Position numbers and translations under genes: made by a program
Origin: Clostridia bacterium
GTDB taxonomy: Bacteria; Bacillota_A; Clostridia; Oscillospirales; CAG-272
Length of the DNA: 5,303 nucleotides
Direction of reading: 5' to 3'
NCBI GenBank assembly: GCA_017395725.1
Contig: JAFQOB010000187.1
Location: forward strand, 1-5,303
The notes under the pieces: model-generated
Told to the model about the DNA's origin: nothing
Database searches by the model: none
The model's input: only the letters and a program-made list of their open reading frames with translations
Shown: in pieces, positions 1 through 5,303 of the stretch
Layout: every line of letters begins with the position of its first letter
Numbering within the stretch: position 1 is the stretch's first letter

Positions 1-1077
1 AAGATTTGCATATTTCCCTACAGACACCGAGCCTACCTCGTCAAAAATTCCGACAGCTTTTGCGGGATTGGCAGAAGCGGTAAGAAATGCGTCTGTTATA
101 CTCATTCCCGTATGCTTTATAAAGTTACGAGCAGCCGCATCAAGGGTCAGCTTACTTCCGCTTAGGTTTCCGTTTGCATCAAAGCTCAGGTCTTTTACTT
201 TTTTATATTCTTCGGGATTGGGTTCATTACTTACAAAGCTGTCAGATATTAAAATTACTTTGTCAATCCCTTTAATTTTTACAATAAGCTTAATGATTTC
301 GGGCTTTACGTGTATGGCAAGTGAATCGCAAATAACCTCAGCATACATATCGTCGTCAAGCAAACAAGCTTCATCGGGACCTGTTCCCCTTACACCGCCG
401 CCTTCATTTATTCGGCCCGTAGCATTCATACAGTGTGTCTGTATTTTTATTCCGTATTTTTTCAAAGCGTCAATTTCAGAAGGCAAAGCTTCGCTGTGAC
501 CAACAGCAAATATAACGTCATCTTTAACCTCTTTTGCATAAGCCATAAAAGGTTCGATTCCCTCTCGTTCGGGTGCTATAGCCCACACCTTTACGTCGTC
601 TCCCGCCCTATCGACCAACGCTCTGTAATCTTCAAATTTAATTTCGCCTTTCCATTTGTTTTTTTCGGGACTGGCGCCGTATTTTGGATTCATATATGGA
701 CCTTCCATATATATTCCGCCTATATTTCCTTTTTTCGCCATAGCAGATTTTACTCCGTCTATAGCCTCTAAAAACTTTTCTTTTTCAAGGTCATAGTATA
801 ATGTAGCAAGAACTGTTGTTTCACCGTGTGAAAGAAAGTGTTCCGCAGCCTTAGATGGCTCAGAGTGAAACATATATTTATCGCCGCCGTGAACGTGAAT
901 ATCAACAAACCCCGGACCGACGTAAAGCCCCTTGGCATCAATTATTTCCGCATTATGAGGAATGTTTGCCTTATCTGCAGTTCCGACAAAAACGATTTTT
1001 TCGCCGTCTATTACAATAACGCCGTTTTCAAGTATATCGTGTTCTCTTATAATTCTTGCGTTCTTAATGCAGAGCAT
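1..1077 (-). CDS. nagA: N-acetylglucosamine-6-phosphate deacetylase-like amidohydrolase (NagA family), 3' end cut by window
   Basis: The 359 visible codons begin with MLCIKNARII and end at position 1 without a stop, so roughly 20-30 C-terminal residues are probably missing. NagA enzymes are cytosolic metal-dependent hydrolases that remove acetate from N-acetylglucosamine 6-phosphate or similar substrates. Visible landmarks are PGFVDIHVHGG at 55-65 (metal pair H61, H63), MEGPY with E125, VGHSEA with H194, THCMNA with H215, CDSLAIHV with H256 and LISDS with D279. By my alignment E125, H194, H215 and D279 match E. coli E131, H195, H216 and catalytic D273. The HxH pair resembles the two-metal Bacillus-type enzyme rather than E. 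coli. The C-terminal ANPAKAVGIF and GSVSVGKYANL stretches are also typical. The start lies one base after the kinase stop, with AGGAGGGG just upstream, so translation is probably coupled. The exact sugar is uncertain; a GalNAc-6-phosphate or related deacetylase is possible. Confidence 0.9.
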   Translation of the reverse strand, partial: MLCIKNARIIREHDILENGVIVIDGEKIVFVGTADKANIPHNAEIIDAKGLYVGPGFVDIHVHGGDKYMFHSEPSKAAEHFLSHGETTVLATLYYDLEKEKFLEAIDGVKSAMAKKGNIGGIYMEGPYMNPKYGASPEKNKWKGEIKFEDYRALVDRAGDDVKVWAIAPEREGIEPFMAYAKEVKDDVIFAVGHSEALPSEIDALKKYGIKIQTHCMNATGRINEGGGVRGTGPDEACLLDDDMYAEVICDSLAIHVKPEIIKLIVKIKGIDKVILISDSFVSNEPNPEEYKKVKDLSFDANGNLSGSKLTLDAAARNFIKHTGMSITDAFLTASANPAKAVGIFDEVGSVSVGKYANL

Positions 1078-1078
1078 T

Positions 1079-2524
1079 CTACCCCTCCTGCCACATTCTT
1101 TTTTCCATCAATTTATACTTTTTATATTTTTCTTCGTAATATGTCTTTTTGTTGGAAGGCTTAAAAACATTTGTACATTCAAGTGAACCGATATTCTTTC
1201 CACAGCCCTTTGCTGCAAGAATTGCCGCACCTGCACTTGCCGCCTCTGCAGTCGAAGTAATAAGTATATCGATTCCTGTAATATCCGCTATTATCTGCGG
1301 CCAAAGCTTTCCTTTAGCACCGCCCCCAAAAAGAATTATTCTCTTTGAATCGGCATAGGCATTCATTGCCTCAAGCAATATTCTGATTCTGAAAGCAATT
1401 CCTTCCATAACAGCCGCCGCAATATCGCCACGCTCGGTAGCAAGACTCATTCCGTAAAATACACCGCAAGAATCCTTATAATATTCGGGACCGTCAGAAC
1501 CGCTTAGGTATGGGAAAAACATTACACCGTTTCCCTTTTCAATAGCATCTAAAGCCTCTTGGTCAACGATCTTATAATCTTCATTTTTGAACATTAAATC
1601 TCTTACCCAACGAAGAGCCGTTCCCGCCGTGCCGATAACCCCTTCTGTTACCCATTTATTTATTTCAGTATATCCGCACCAACCGATATTATTGCATTTT
1701 TCGGGAGCATATTCCCCCCATAACTTTGTAATAGCTGCCGCAGTACCGAGACTAATAGTTACGGTTTCTCCGTCAAGTCCGGCGCCGTAAGCCGCACATT
1801 TTTGGTCTTGTGCGCCTATAGCAATGATACAGTTTTCGGATAAAGCCAATTTATCAATAATATCAGCTTTAACCTTACCTGCCACTGATCCGCTTTCTTT
1901 AATAATAGGAAGCTTTTCAGCAGGTATACCGTATTTTTCAAGTATAGTCTTACTCCAACAGCATTTTTCACCGTCATAGAACAACGTTCCCGATGCCATT
2001 GAATAGTCTGTTACACACTCGCCCGTAAATTTGGCAATAAGATAATCCATAGGCATAAGAAACTTGTATGCCTTTTCCCATATATCAGGCATATTTTTCT
2101 TAATCCAAAGTAATTTGGGCAATGTATATGCGGGAGTATTCATTTTTCCGGTATGTTTAAAGATCCACTCATCACCAAAATCTTCTTTTATTTGTTTTGT
2201 TTCTTCCGTGCATCTCATATCAAGCCAACTTATAGCATTACATAAGGGGGTAATATTTTCATCAACCGGAACAATGGTTATTCCCTGAGAGCTTATAGAT
2301 ATTCCCTCTATTTCTCTCGAACAAACGTCGGAATCGGCTATGGCTTTTTCAGCTGTTTTGAGAGTCAACTCCCACCAAAGCTCTGCCTGTTGCTCTACCC
2401 ACATATCTTTAGGCGTAATAAGTCCGTATTCTTCATAGGAAGAGCTCTTTATATTCAATTTTTCATCAAATATTATGCTTCGGCAGCCTGTAGTGCCAAG
2501 GTCAACAGCAAGATAATAAGCCAT
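1079..2524 (-). CDS. FGGY-family carbohydrate kinase (xylulokinase-like)
   Basis: The 481-residue protein has the usual FGGY length (E. coli XylB is about 484) and should transfer phosphate from ATP to a ketose or polyol in the cytosol. The N-terminal ATPase fold shows DLGTTGCRS at 8-16. A substrate-side ISWLDMR lies at 98-104, and GAQDQKCAAYGAG at 237-249 carries the probable catalytic base D240. ISLGT at 257-261 and FPYLSG at 337-342 follow. FGGGAKGKLWPQ at 399-410 is the adenosine-binding signature, and EAASAGAAILAAKG follows at 427-440. The whole fold appears intact. AAGAGGA lies 7 bases before the ATG. It follows the cupin gene by 26 bases and is followed by nagA after one base. Xylulokinase-like is the nearest description, but FGGY substrates cannot be assigned from motifs; an erythritol, erythrulose, ribulose or xylulose kinase is possible. 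The final codons double as the nagA ribosome binding site. Confidence 0.92.
   Translation of the reverse strand: MAYYLAVDLGTTGCRSIIFDEKLNIKSSSYEEYGLITPKDMWVEQQAELWWELTLKTAEKAIADSDVCSREIEGISISSQGITIVPVDENITPLCNAISWLDMRCTEETKQIKEDFGDEWIFKHTGKMNTPAYTLPKLLWIKKNMPDIWEKAYKFLMPMDYLIAKFTGECVTDYSMASGTLFYDGEKCCWSKTILEKYGIPAEKLPIIKESGSVAGKVKADIIDKLALSENCIIAIGAQDQKCAAYGAGLDGETVTISLGTAAAITKLWGEYAPEKCNNIGWCGYTEINKWVTEGVIGTAGTALRWVRDLMFKNEDYKIVDQEALDAIEKGNGVMFFPYLSGSDGPEYYKDSCGVFYGMSLATERGDIAAAVMEGIAFRIRILLEAMNAYADSKRIILFGGGAKGKLWPQIIADITGIDILITSTAEAASAGAAILAAKGCGKNIGSLECTNVFKPSNKKTYYEEKYKKYKLMEKRMWQEG
1082..1088 (-). promoter_or_regulatory. nagA ribosome binding site inside the kinase gene
   Basis: On the minus strand the last kinase codons (W-Q-E-G) contain AGGAGGGG directly before the TAG stop, about 5 bases ahead of the nagA ATG at 1077. 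A ribosome finishing the kinase is therefore placed to restart on nagA, which suggests translational coupling and balanced output of the two enzymes. Confidence 0.75.
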
Positions 2525-2550
2525 AGTCTTTTCCTCTTTGTTTATAATAT

Positions 2551-3012
2551 TCAGTCAAGTAAAACCTTTCCGATAATCTTTTTCACGGTCATAGCATTAT
2601 CTGCAATACAACCGGGAGCATGAGAATCATCGGGAAAAAGAATACAGAACATTCCTTCATCAAGTCTCACTGCCGTTACGTCATTGTCAATTTCGGCAAG
2701 AAGAGCTTCAATTTCGGGATTATATTCTTTAGTAATCTTTTGCAGCTTAGCAGTAGACTTAACGTATATAGTTTCGCTTCCCTCTACCATATACATTACG
2801 TCTGCATACAATCTATGCGCCTCACTAACCGACTCTTCTTTTGAGCGTGTTTCGTAGCTGACGTAATTGATAAACAAATTATCACCGTCAATTACCTTTC
2901 TGCCCTTTTCAAATGTGTCGGCTTTAAGTGTAGAAGCAATTTCAAGAACTTTATCAATTCTTTCATTTAACCCTTTATAGAGGTATGCATTTTTAATAGA
3001 ATCAACAATCAT
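2551..3012 (-). CDS. YhcH/YjgK/YiaL family (DUF386) cupin-like protein
   Basis: The 153-residue protein has the full family length and begins MIVDSIKNAYLYKGLN, the typical family opening. SEAHRLYAD at 63-71 followed by EGSE at 77-80 corresponds to the conserved E-x-H-x3-Y-x-D block, with E64 and H66 as likely metal ligands. FPDDSHAPG at 126-134 supplies H131, and the protein ends with the usual VKKIIGKVLL strand. The family forms a metal-binding beta-barrel. E. coli NanQ (YhcH) is a sialic acid anomerase and EbgC is a beta-galactosidase accessory, so a sugar anomerase or epimerase role is a reasonable inference here. There is no signal peptide. The gene starts 19 bases after the YjbQ-like gene with a weak AGGG ribosome site, and the kinase gene follows after 26 bases. 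The substrate is not visible; a link to amino sugars would fit the nearby NagA. Confidence 0.9.
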   Translation of the reverse strand: MIVDSIKNAYLYKGLNERIDKVLEIASTLKADTFEKGRKVIDGDNLFINYVSYETRSKEESVSEAHRLYADVMYMVEGSETIYVKSTAKLQKITKEYNPEIEALLAEIDNDVTAVRLDEGMFCILFPDDSHAPGCIADNAMTVKKIIGKVLLD

Positions 3013-3031
3013 AATCGTTTACCCTATAAGA

Positions 3032-3652
3032 TTATCTCTTCTGCTGAAGGTCATAGTGTACGTCGTATGCCTTTTCTTCGGGAGTAAATTTGCGGAGAGT
3101 GTTTATAACTTCACCGTTATTCCACTTACGGTCTCCAACGTCTTCTGTTGTACCCATAACAGTTACGTTAAGCTGTCTGCGACGTGCGCGAACGTGGTCC
3201 CAGTCAATAAAGTAAATGTGAGCGAATTCGCCGCCGTCAAGAACGCCGTCTTTAATGGTCATAGTTTCACTTCTGCCAAAGAATACGGAACGAAGGTGTC
3301 CGTCTGTGTTCATTGAAGTATAGTTTCCGGGCTCGTCAACGTATCTGCCGAACTGCGCGTGAATAGGTCCGGGATGACGGTAGTCGCCTTCATTTGTGTA
3401 ATCGGGAATCATCTTGCGCATAATGTCAAGAAGGTCGTGCTGAAGATACTCAAGGTCAAATGAATCAAGGTCGTGAGAACATTCCTGAATCATAACGGAA
3501 CAAGTTGTGTGGTGTGATGCAATACAAACGGTACCGTTCTTGATACCGGAAGCCTGAACTATTTCAATAATTTCCTTTGATACGTCGTGGAAAGTAGGTA
3601 TCCAACCTCTCGACTGTAACTCCAATTCCTTTTGAAAAACTTTAAATTCCAT
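3032..3652 (-). CDS. Long YjbQ/UPF0047 family protein
   Basis: I choose the start at 3652 (MEFKVFQKEL, 206 residues) rather than the ATG at 3667, because GGAGG at 3661-3665 lies 8 bases before 3652 and overlaps the earlier ATG, which has no ribosome site of its own. The family core is visible: ASHHTTCSV at 45-53, IQEC at 55-58 with E57, NTDGHLRSVFFG at 115-126 with H119, and WDHVRARRRQLNVTVMG at 151-167. E. coli YjbQ (about 138 residues) has been linked to thiamine phosphate synthase activity, but its physiological role is unclear. This protein is longer, with an inserted segment near 88-114 (rich in H, P, G and Y) and a tail after about 170. There is no signal peptide or membrane segment. 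Its position between a TIM-type isomerase and a cupin in a sugar operon suggests a role in sugar phosphate metabolism, but that is inference. Confidence 0.88.
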   Translation of the reverse strand: MEFKVFQKELELQSRGWIPTFHDVSKEIIEIVQASGIKNGTVCIASHHTTCSVMIQECSHDLDSFDLEYLQHDLLDIMRKMIPDYTNEGDYRHPGPIHAQFGRYVDEPGNYTSMNTDGHLRSVFFGRSETMTIKDGVLDGGEFAHIYFIDWDHVRARRRQLNVTVMGTTEDVGDRKWNNGEVINTLRKFTPEEKAYDVHYDLQQKR

Positions 3653-3660
3653 AATATTTT

Positions 3661-3665
3661 CCTCC
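3661..3665 (-). promoter_or_regulatory. Ribosome binding site that decides the YjbQ start
   Basis: GGAGG on the minus strand sits 8 bases ahead of the ATG at 3652. It also overlaps the upstream in-frame ATG at 3667, which makes that ATG an unlikely start and removes five residues (MEENI) from the longest possible reading. Confidence 0.8.
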
Positions 3666-3673
3666 ATTAAGTA

Positions 3674-3703
3674 TATATAAAATATATTTTGACAATGTGT
3701 TAA
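3674..3703 (-). promoter_or_regulatory. Possible internal promoter before the YjbQ gene
   Basis: Within the 51-base gap after the TIM-like gene the minus strand reads TTAACA, 18 bases, TATATA. This would start transcription only about 15 bases before the YjbQ ATG and could give the downstream four genes extra expression. The gap is very AT-rich, so the match may be chance. Confidence 0.25.
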
Positions 3704-4405
3704 TTATTTGTTTCTTTCGTCCCAAGCTTTACGTACAGCGGCTATCATTTCGTCAACCATAGCAGCCCTGTCAGCAGCCTTTGCGACACCGGAAGAAGAG
3801 CCTGTAGCATCAGCCCCGGCAATAATAGTATTGTATACGTCTTGTCCGTTTGCGATTCCCGCCGCAGTAAGAACGAGTATATCCTCGTTAACGTCTTTTA
3901 CAGAACGGGTTGCCGCCTCAACGTATTCTTTTCCAACACTTACGCCCGTGCCAATAAGTTCAGAAGGCTCTGCAACTATGATATCGGGGTTAAGTGATGC
4001 GATTTTGGTCGCATCCGCAAGAGAGTCTGCACACACGATAGTGGTAAGCCCTACTTCATTTGCTCTTTCGATAGTCTTTGCAAGAACGTCGAACTCAAGA
4101 GGCTTTTCACAGTGGTTAAGCATTACCCCTTCGGCTCCCGCAGCTACTAAGGATTCGGGAAGTATGTCAGCCAAGCCTCTGCCCACAGGTATAGGGTCCA
4201 TATGGGGTGCAAAAACAAAAATATTCTTTGTAGCTTCCTTAACTCTACGGATATCAACAACAGGTGTCGTGAATATTATATTTACTCCGTATTTTTCAGA
4301 TGCCTTGTCTGCCGCCAAAGCTAAATCAAGTATGTCGTCTCCGTAAAGATACGACTTCGGTCCGATTTCAAAAAACGGCGGTTTTATCTGTCTTTTATTT
4401 GCCAT
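3704..4405 (-). CDS. Triosephosphate isomerase-like TIM-barrel protein (archaeal type)
   Basis: The 233-residue protein matches the short archaeal type of triosephosphate isomerase more than the ~250-residue bacterial type. Landmarks are FAPHMDPIPVG at 65-75, GVMLNHCEKPL at 93-103 with the electrophile-type H98, AEPSELIGTG at 145-154 with the catalytic-type E146, and late glycine loops AAGIANGQDV (181-190) and GADATGSSSGVAKA (197-210) that would hold a phosphate. The strand-1 motif NxK is here G15-P-K17: the lysine is kept and the asparagine is lost. Genuine glycolytic enzymes rarely change that position, so I infer an isomerase for another small sugar phosphate. The known erythritol pathway of Brucella, where a TpiA-like enzyme (EryH) works with an FGGY kinase, is a possible parallel. 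It is the first gene of the operon, with AAAGGAGT upstream (11 bases from GGAG to ATG, slightly long). Confidence 0.85.
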   Translation of the reverse strand: MANKRQIKPPFFEIGPKSYLYGDDILDLALAADKASEKYGVNIIFTTPVVDIRRVKEATKNIFVFAPHMDPIPVGRGLADILPESLVAAGAEGVMLNHCEKPLEFDVLAKTIERANEVGLTTIVCADSLADATKIASLNPDIIVAEPSELIGTGVSVGKEYVEAATRSVKDVNEDILVLTAAGIANGQDVYNTIIAGADATGSSSGVAKAADRAAMVDEMIAAVRKAWDERNK

Positions 4406-4455
4406 ATTAGCTATGACTCCTTTCGTTTATATATACATATTTAAATCCAATTTAC

Positions 4456-4484
4456 ATTATACAGTTCATTTTCGTTTTAGTCAA
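4456..4484 (-). promoter_or_regulatory. SigA-type promoter of the minus-strand operon
   Basis: The minus strand reads TTGACT (4479-4484), exactly 17 bases, then TATAAT (4456-4461). This differs from the vegetative consensus at one base. Transcription would start near 4449, giving a leader of about 45 bases before the TIM-like ATG. An inverted repeat, AATAGA at 4483-4488 and TCTATT at 4504-4509, touches the -35 box and could be an operator, but it is AT-rich and weak. I saw no good catabolite-response (cre) match. Confidence 0.85.
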
Positions 4485-4567
4485 TAGAGAGAAACTATAT
4501 TTTTCTATTTTTTGCGTTTTTGTAAAAAAGAGAAAAATATTATTTTCTTTTTTGTTAATTATGTAGA

Positions 4568-4596
4568 TTGATTTTTCGAGAGAAATGGTTTATCAT
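4568..4596 (+). promoter_or_regulatory. SigA-type promoter of the TopB-tail gene
   Basis: The plus strand reads TTGATT (4568-4573), 17 bases, then TATCAT (4591-4596), a good vegetative-type match with start near 4603. AAGAGG at 4623-4628 lies 9 bases before the ATG at 4638. The promoter diverges from the operon promoter, with 83 bases between the two -35 boxes. Confidence 0.65.
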
Positions 4597-4611
4597 AGTA
4601 TTAGAAATACT
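4597..4611. repeat. Perfect 15-base inverted repeat at the transcription start (operator or leader hairpin)
   Basis: AGTATT-AGA-AATACT has two perfect six-base arms around a three-base centre. It abuts the -10 box and covers the expected transcription start of the plus-strand gene, a classic place for a repressor site. As RNA it would be only a weak stem. A second palindrome, TTTTCGAAAA at 4615-4624, lies just before the ribosome site. Confidence 0.45.
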
Positions 4612-4637
4612 GTTTTTTCGAAAAGAGGTTTATTATA

Positions 4638-5135
4638 ATGATAAGTGAAAAAGCTGTTGCGGCGGCAAAAAACGCCTATGATATAGAAGCTGAATGTATA
4701 AAAGAAATGAAAGATTATTCAAAAGATATAGTTAAAGAAATAAAAAATAGTGATAGTAAATTTAAACATGATAATTTAACTAGAAATAAATGTCCAGAGT
4801 GTGGAAAGTATATGCTTGAGGTTAAAGGAAAAAGAGGTAAAATGCTAGTTTGCGAAGATAGAGAATGTAATACTAGAAAAACAGTATCTCAAATAACAAA
4901 CTCAAGATGTCCAGTTTGTCATAAAAAATTAGAACTTCGTGGTGAAGGTGATGCAAAAACATTTATATGCTCTTGTGGACATAGAGAAAAGTTATCAGCA
5001 TATAACAAAAGAAAAGCAGAAGATAAAAATAAAGCATCTAAAAAAGATATAAATAAATATTTAAAAAATCAAAATAAGAGTGCTGAAAGATTTAATAATC
5101 CATTTGCAGAAGCTTTAGCTAAATTGAAAAAGTAA
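4638..5135 (+). CDS. Free-standing topoisomerase III (TopB) C-terminal zinc-ribbon protein
   Basis: The 165-residue protein matches the end of Firmicutes DNA topoisomerase III without its Toprim and active-site tyrosine domains (full enzymes are about 700 residues). A charged helical segment (about 16-46, including EMKDYSKDIVKEIK) precedes two zinc ribbons. Ribbon 1 is C52-P-E-C55 with C72 and C77; ribbon 2 is C91-P-V-C94 with C111 and C113. The ELRGEGDAKTF and CGHREKLSAYNKRK stretches are very TopB-like. A lysine-rich helical tail ends NNPFAEALAKLKK. Such ribbons bind single-stranded DNA or protein partners; catalysis is not possible here. It has its own promoter and ribosome site (AAGAGG), and no catalytic-domain remnant lies upstream, so it may be a working small protein. 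A decayed topB end captured behind a new promoter is the alternative. Its codons are far more AT-rich than those of the neighbouring operon. Confidence 0.85.
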   Translation: MISEKAVAAAKNAYDIEAECIKEMKDYSKDIVKEIKNSDSKFKHDNLTRNKCPECGKYMLEVKGKRGKMLVCEDRECNTRKTVSQITNSRCPVCHKKLELRGEGDAKTFICSCGHREKLSAYNKRKAEDKNKASKKDINKYLKNQNKSAERFNNPFAEALAKLKK

Positions 5136-5144
5136 TATAAATAA

Positions 5145-5170
5145 AAAATATATAATATATTATAATTTTT
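5145..5170 (+). terminator. Possible AT-only terminator hairpin after the TopB-tail gene
   Basis: TATAATATATTATA (5151-5164) is a perfect 14-base palindrome. After two mismatched positions it is flanked by four A-T pairs (5145-5148 with 5167-5170), and the right side ends in a T run. It lies 9 bases past the stop. It has no G-C pairs, so termination strength is doubtful. Confidence 0.3.
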
Positions 5171-5200
5171 ACTAAAAAAATGGCTTAAAATGACGAAAAA

Positions 5201-5209
5201 TGTTATTAT
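5201..5209 (+). promoter_or_regulatory. Possible extended -10 promoter for the lipoprotein gene
   Basis: TGTTATTAT is a TGn extended -10 followed by TATTAT, about 30 bases before the GTG start. No clear -35 box is seen at the right distance. A weak inverted repeat (TTATTA at 5203-5208, TAATAA at 5218-5223) overlaps it. The surroundings are very AT-rich, so this is tentative. Confidence 0.35.
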
Positions 5210-5238
5210 ATAGAAAGTAATAATATTTGGAGGAAAAT

Positions 5239-5303
5239 GTGAAAAGACTAACAGCAACAATAATATTAGCAAGTACTATCTTATTAACAGGGTGTATGAG
5301 TAC
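5239..5303 (+). CDS. Lipoprotein, N-terminal fragment cut by window end
   Basis: Twenty-one codons are visible, beginning MKRLTATIIL from a GTG start. GGAGG at 5229-5233 lies 5 bases upstream. The fragment has a short positive N-region (K2, R3), a hydrophobic core, and the lipobox L16-T17-G18-C19, so the mature protein should begin at C19 and be anchored in the outer face of the membrane by lipid. An ATG at 5237 overlaps the GTG but is followed at once by TGA in its own frame, so it cannot be the start. The mature domain lies outside the window, so no function can be given; transporter binding proteins and small secreted lipoproteins are both possible. It follows the TopB-tail gene by 103 bases and probably has its own promoter. 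Confidence 0.8.
   Translation, partial: MKRLTATIILASTILLTGCMS

Noticed and set aside
68..771. Two overlapping plus-strand open frames opposite nagA
   Set aside because: The minus strand has a full set of NagA metal and catalytic motifs in order; the plus-strand translations show no recognisable domain or ribosome site.
3689..3694. Perfect TTGACA on the plus strand in the gap after the TIM-like gene
   Set aside because: No acceptable -10 box lies 16-18 bases downstream and no plus-strand gene follows.
3708..4346. Long plus-strand open frame (212 codons) opposite the TIM-like gene
   Set aside because: It lies wholly antisense to a convincing TIM-barrel gene, has no clear ribosome site, and its Ser/Ala/Thr-rich translation looks like a codon-use shadow.
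4456..4490. Catabolite-response (cre) site at the operon promoter around AAAACGAAAATGAA
   Set aside because: Only the central CG and flanking A run fit; the outer TG and CA positions of the cre consensus are missing.
4513..4556. A-rich and T-rich runs that could pair as a hairpin between the divergent promoters
   Set aside because: Pairing is imperfect, has almost no G-C pairs and arises easily in such AT-rich sequence.
5069..5272. Hydrophobic minus-strand frame of 67 codons
   Set aside because: It runs antisense over the lipoprotein signal peptide and the end of the TopB-tail gene. Its Leu/Ile/Phe/Tyr richness is what AT-rich DNA gives by chance, and no ribosome site was seen.
1..5303. CRISPR array, tRNA, rRNA or insertion sequence
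   Set aside because: I saw no regularly spaced repeats, cloverleaf sequence, rRNA signature or transposase motif on either strand.

Overview
The window looks like chromosome of a low-GC Gram-positive bacterium of the Clostridia type. This is inferred from strong GGAGG-type ribosome binding sites, SigA-like promoters, codon choice and the kinship of the encoded proteins. No species can be named from the sequence alone.

Positions 1-4405 are one tightly packed minus-strand operon, read from right to left. It runs from an archaeal-type triosephosphate-isomerase-like TIM barrel (3704-4405), through a long YjbQ/UPF0047 protein (3032-3652), a YhcH/YjgK/YiaL (DUF386) cupin (2551-3012) and an FGGY carbohydrate kinase (1079-2524), to a NagA-type amidohydrolase (1-1077, cut by the window edge about 20-30 residues short of its expected end). 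Gaps are 51, 19, 26 and 1 bases. A near-consensus promoter (TTGACT, 17 bases, TATAAT) lies upstream of the first gene. Together the genes look like a sugar-use operon: a kinase phosphorylates a ketose or polyol, a TIM-like enzyme isomerises a small sugar phosphate, a cupin acts as anomerase or accessory, and an amidohydrolase removes an acetyl group from an amino-sugar phosphate. YjbQ has no clear place in such a pathway. I do not recognise this exact gene set as a characterised pathway, and the substrate is unknown.

Positions 4406-4637 are an AT-rich intergenic region with divergent promoters. The plus-strand promoter has a perfect 15-base inverted repeat at its likely transcription start.

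Positions 4638-5303 are much richer in AT and read on the plus strand. They hold a 165-residue protein that is essentially the free-standing C-terminal zinc-ribbon tail of DNA topoisomerase III (TopB) without the catalytic domain, then the first 21 codons of a lipoprotein gene cut by the window end. The step in base composition near 4440 suggests that the two halves have different histories.
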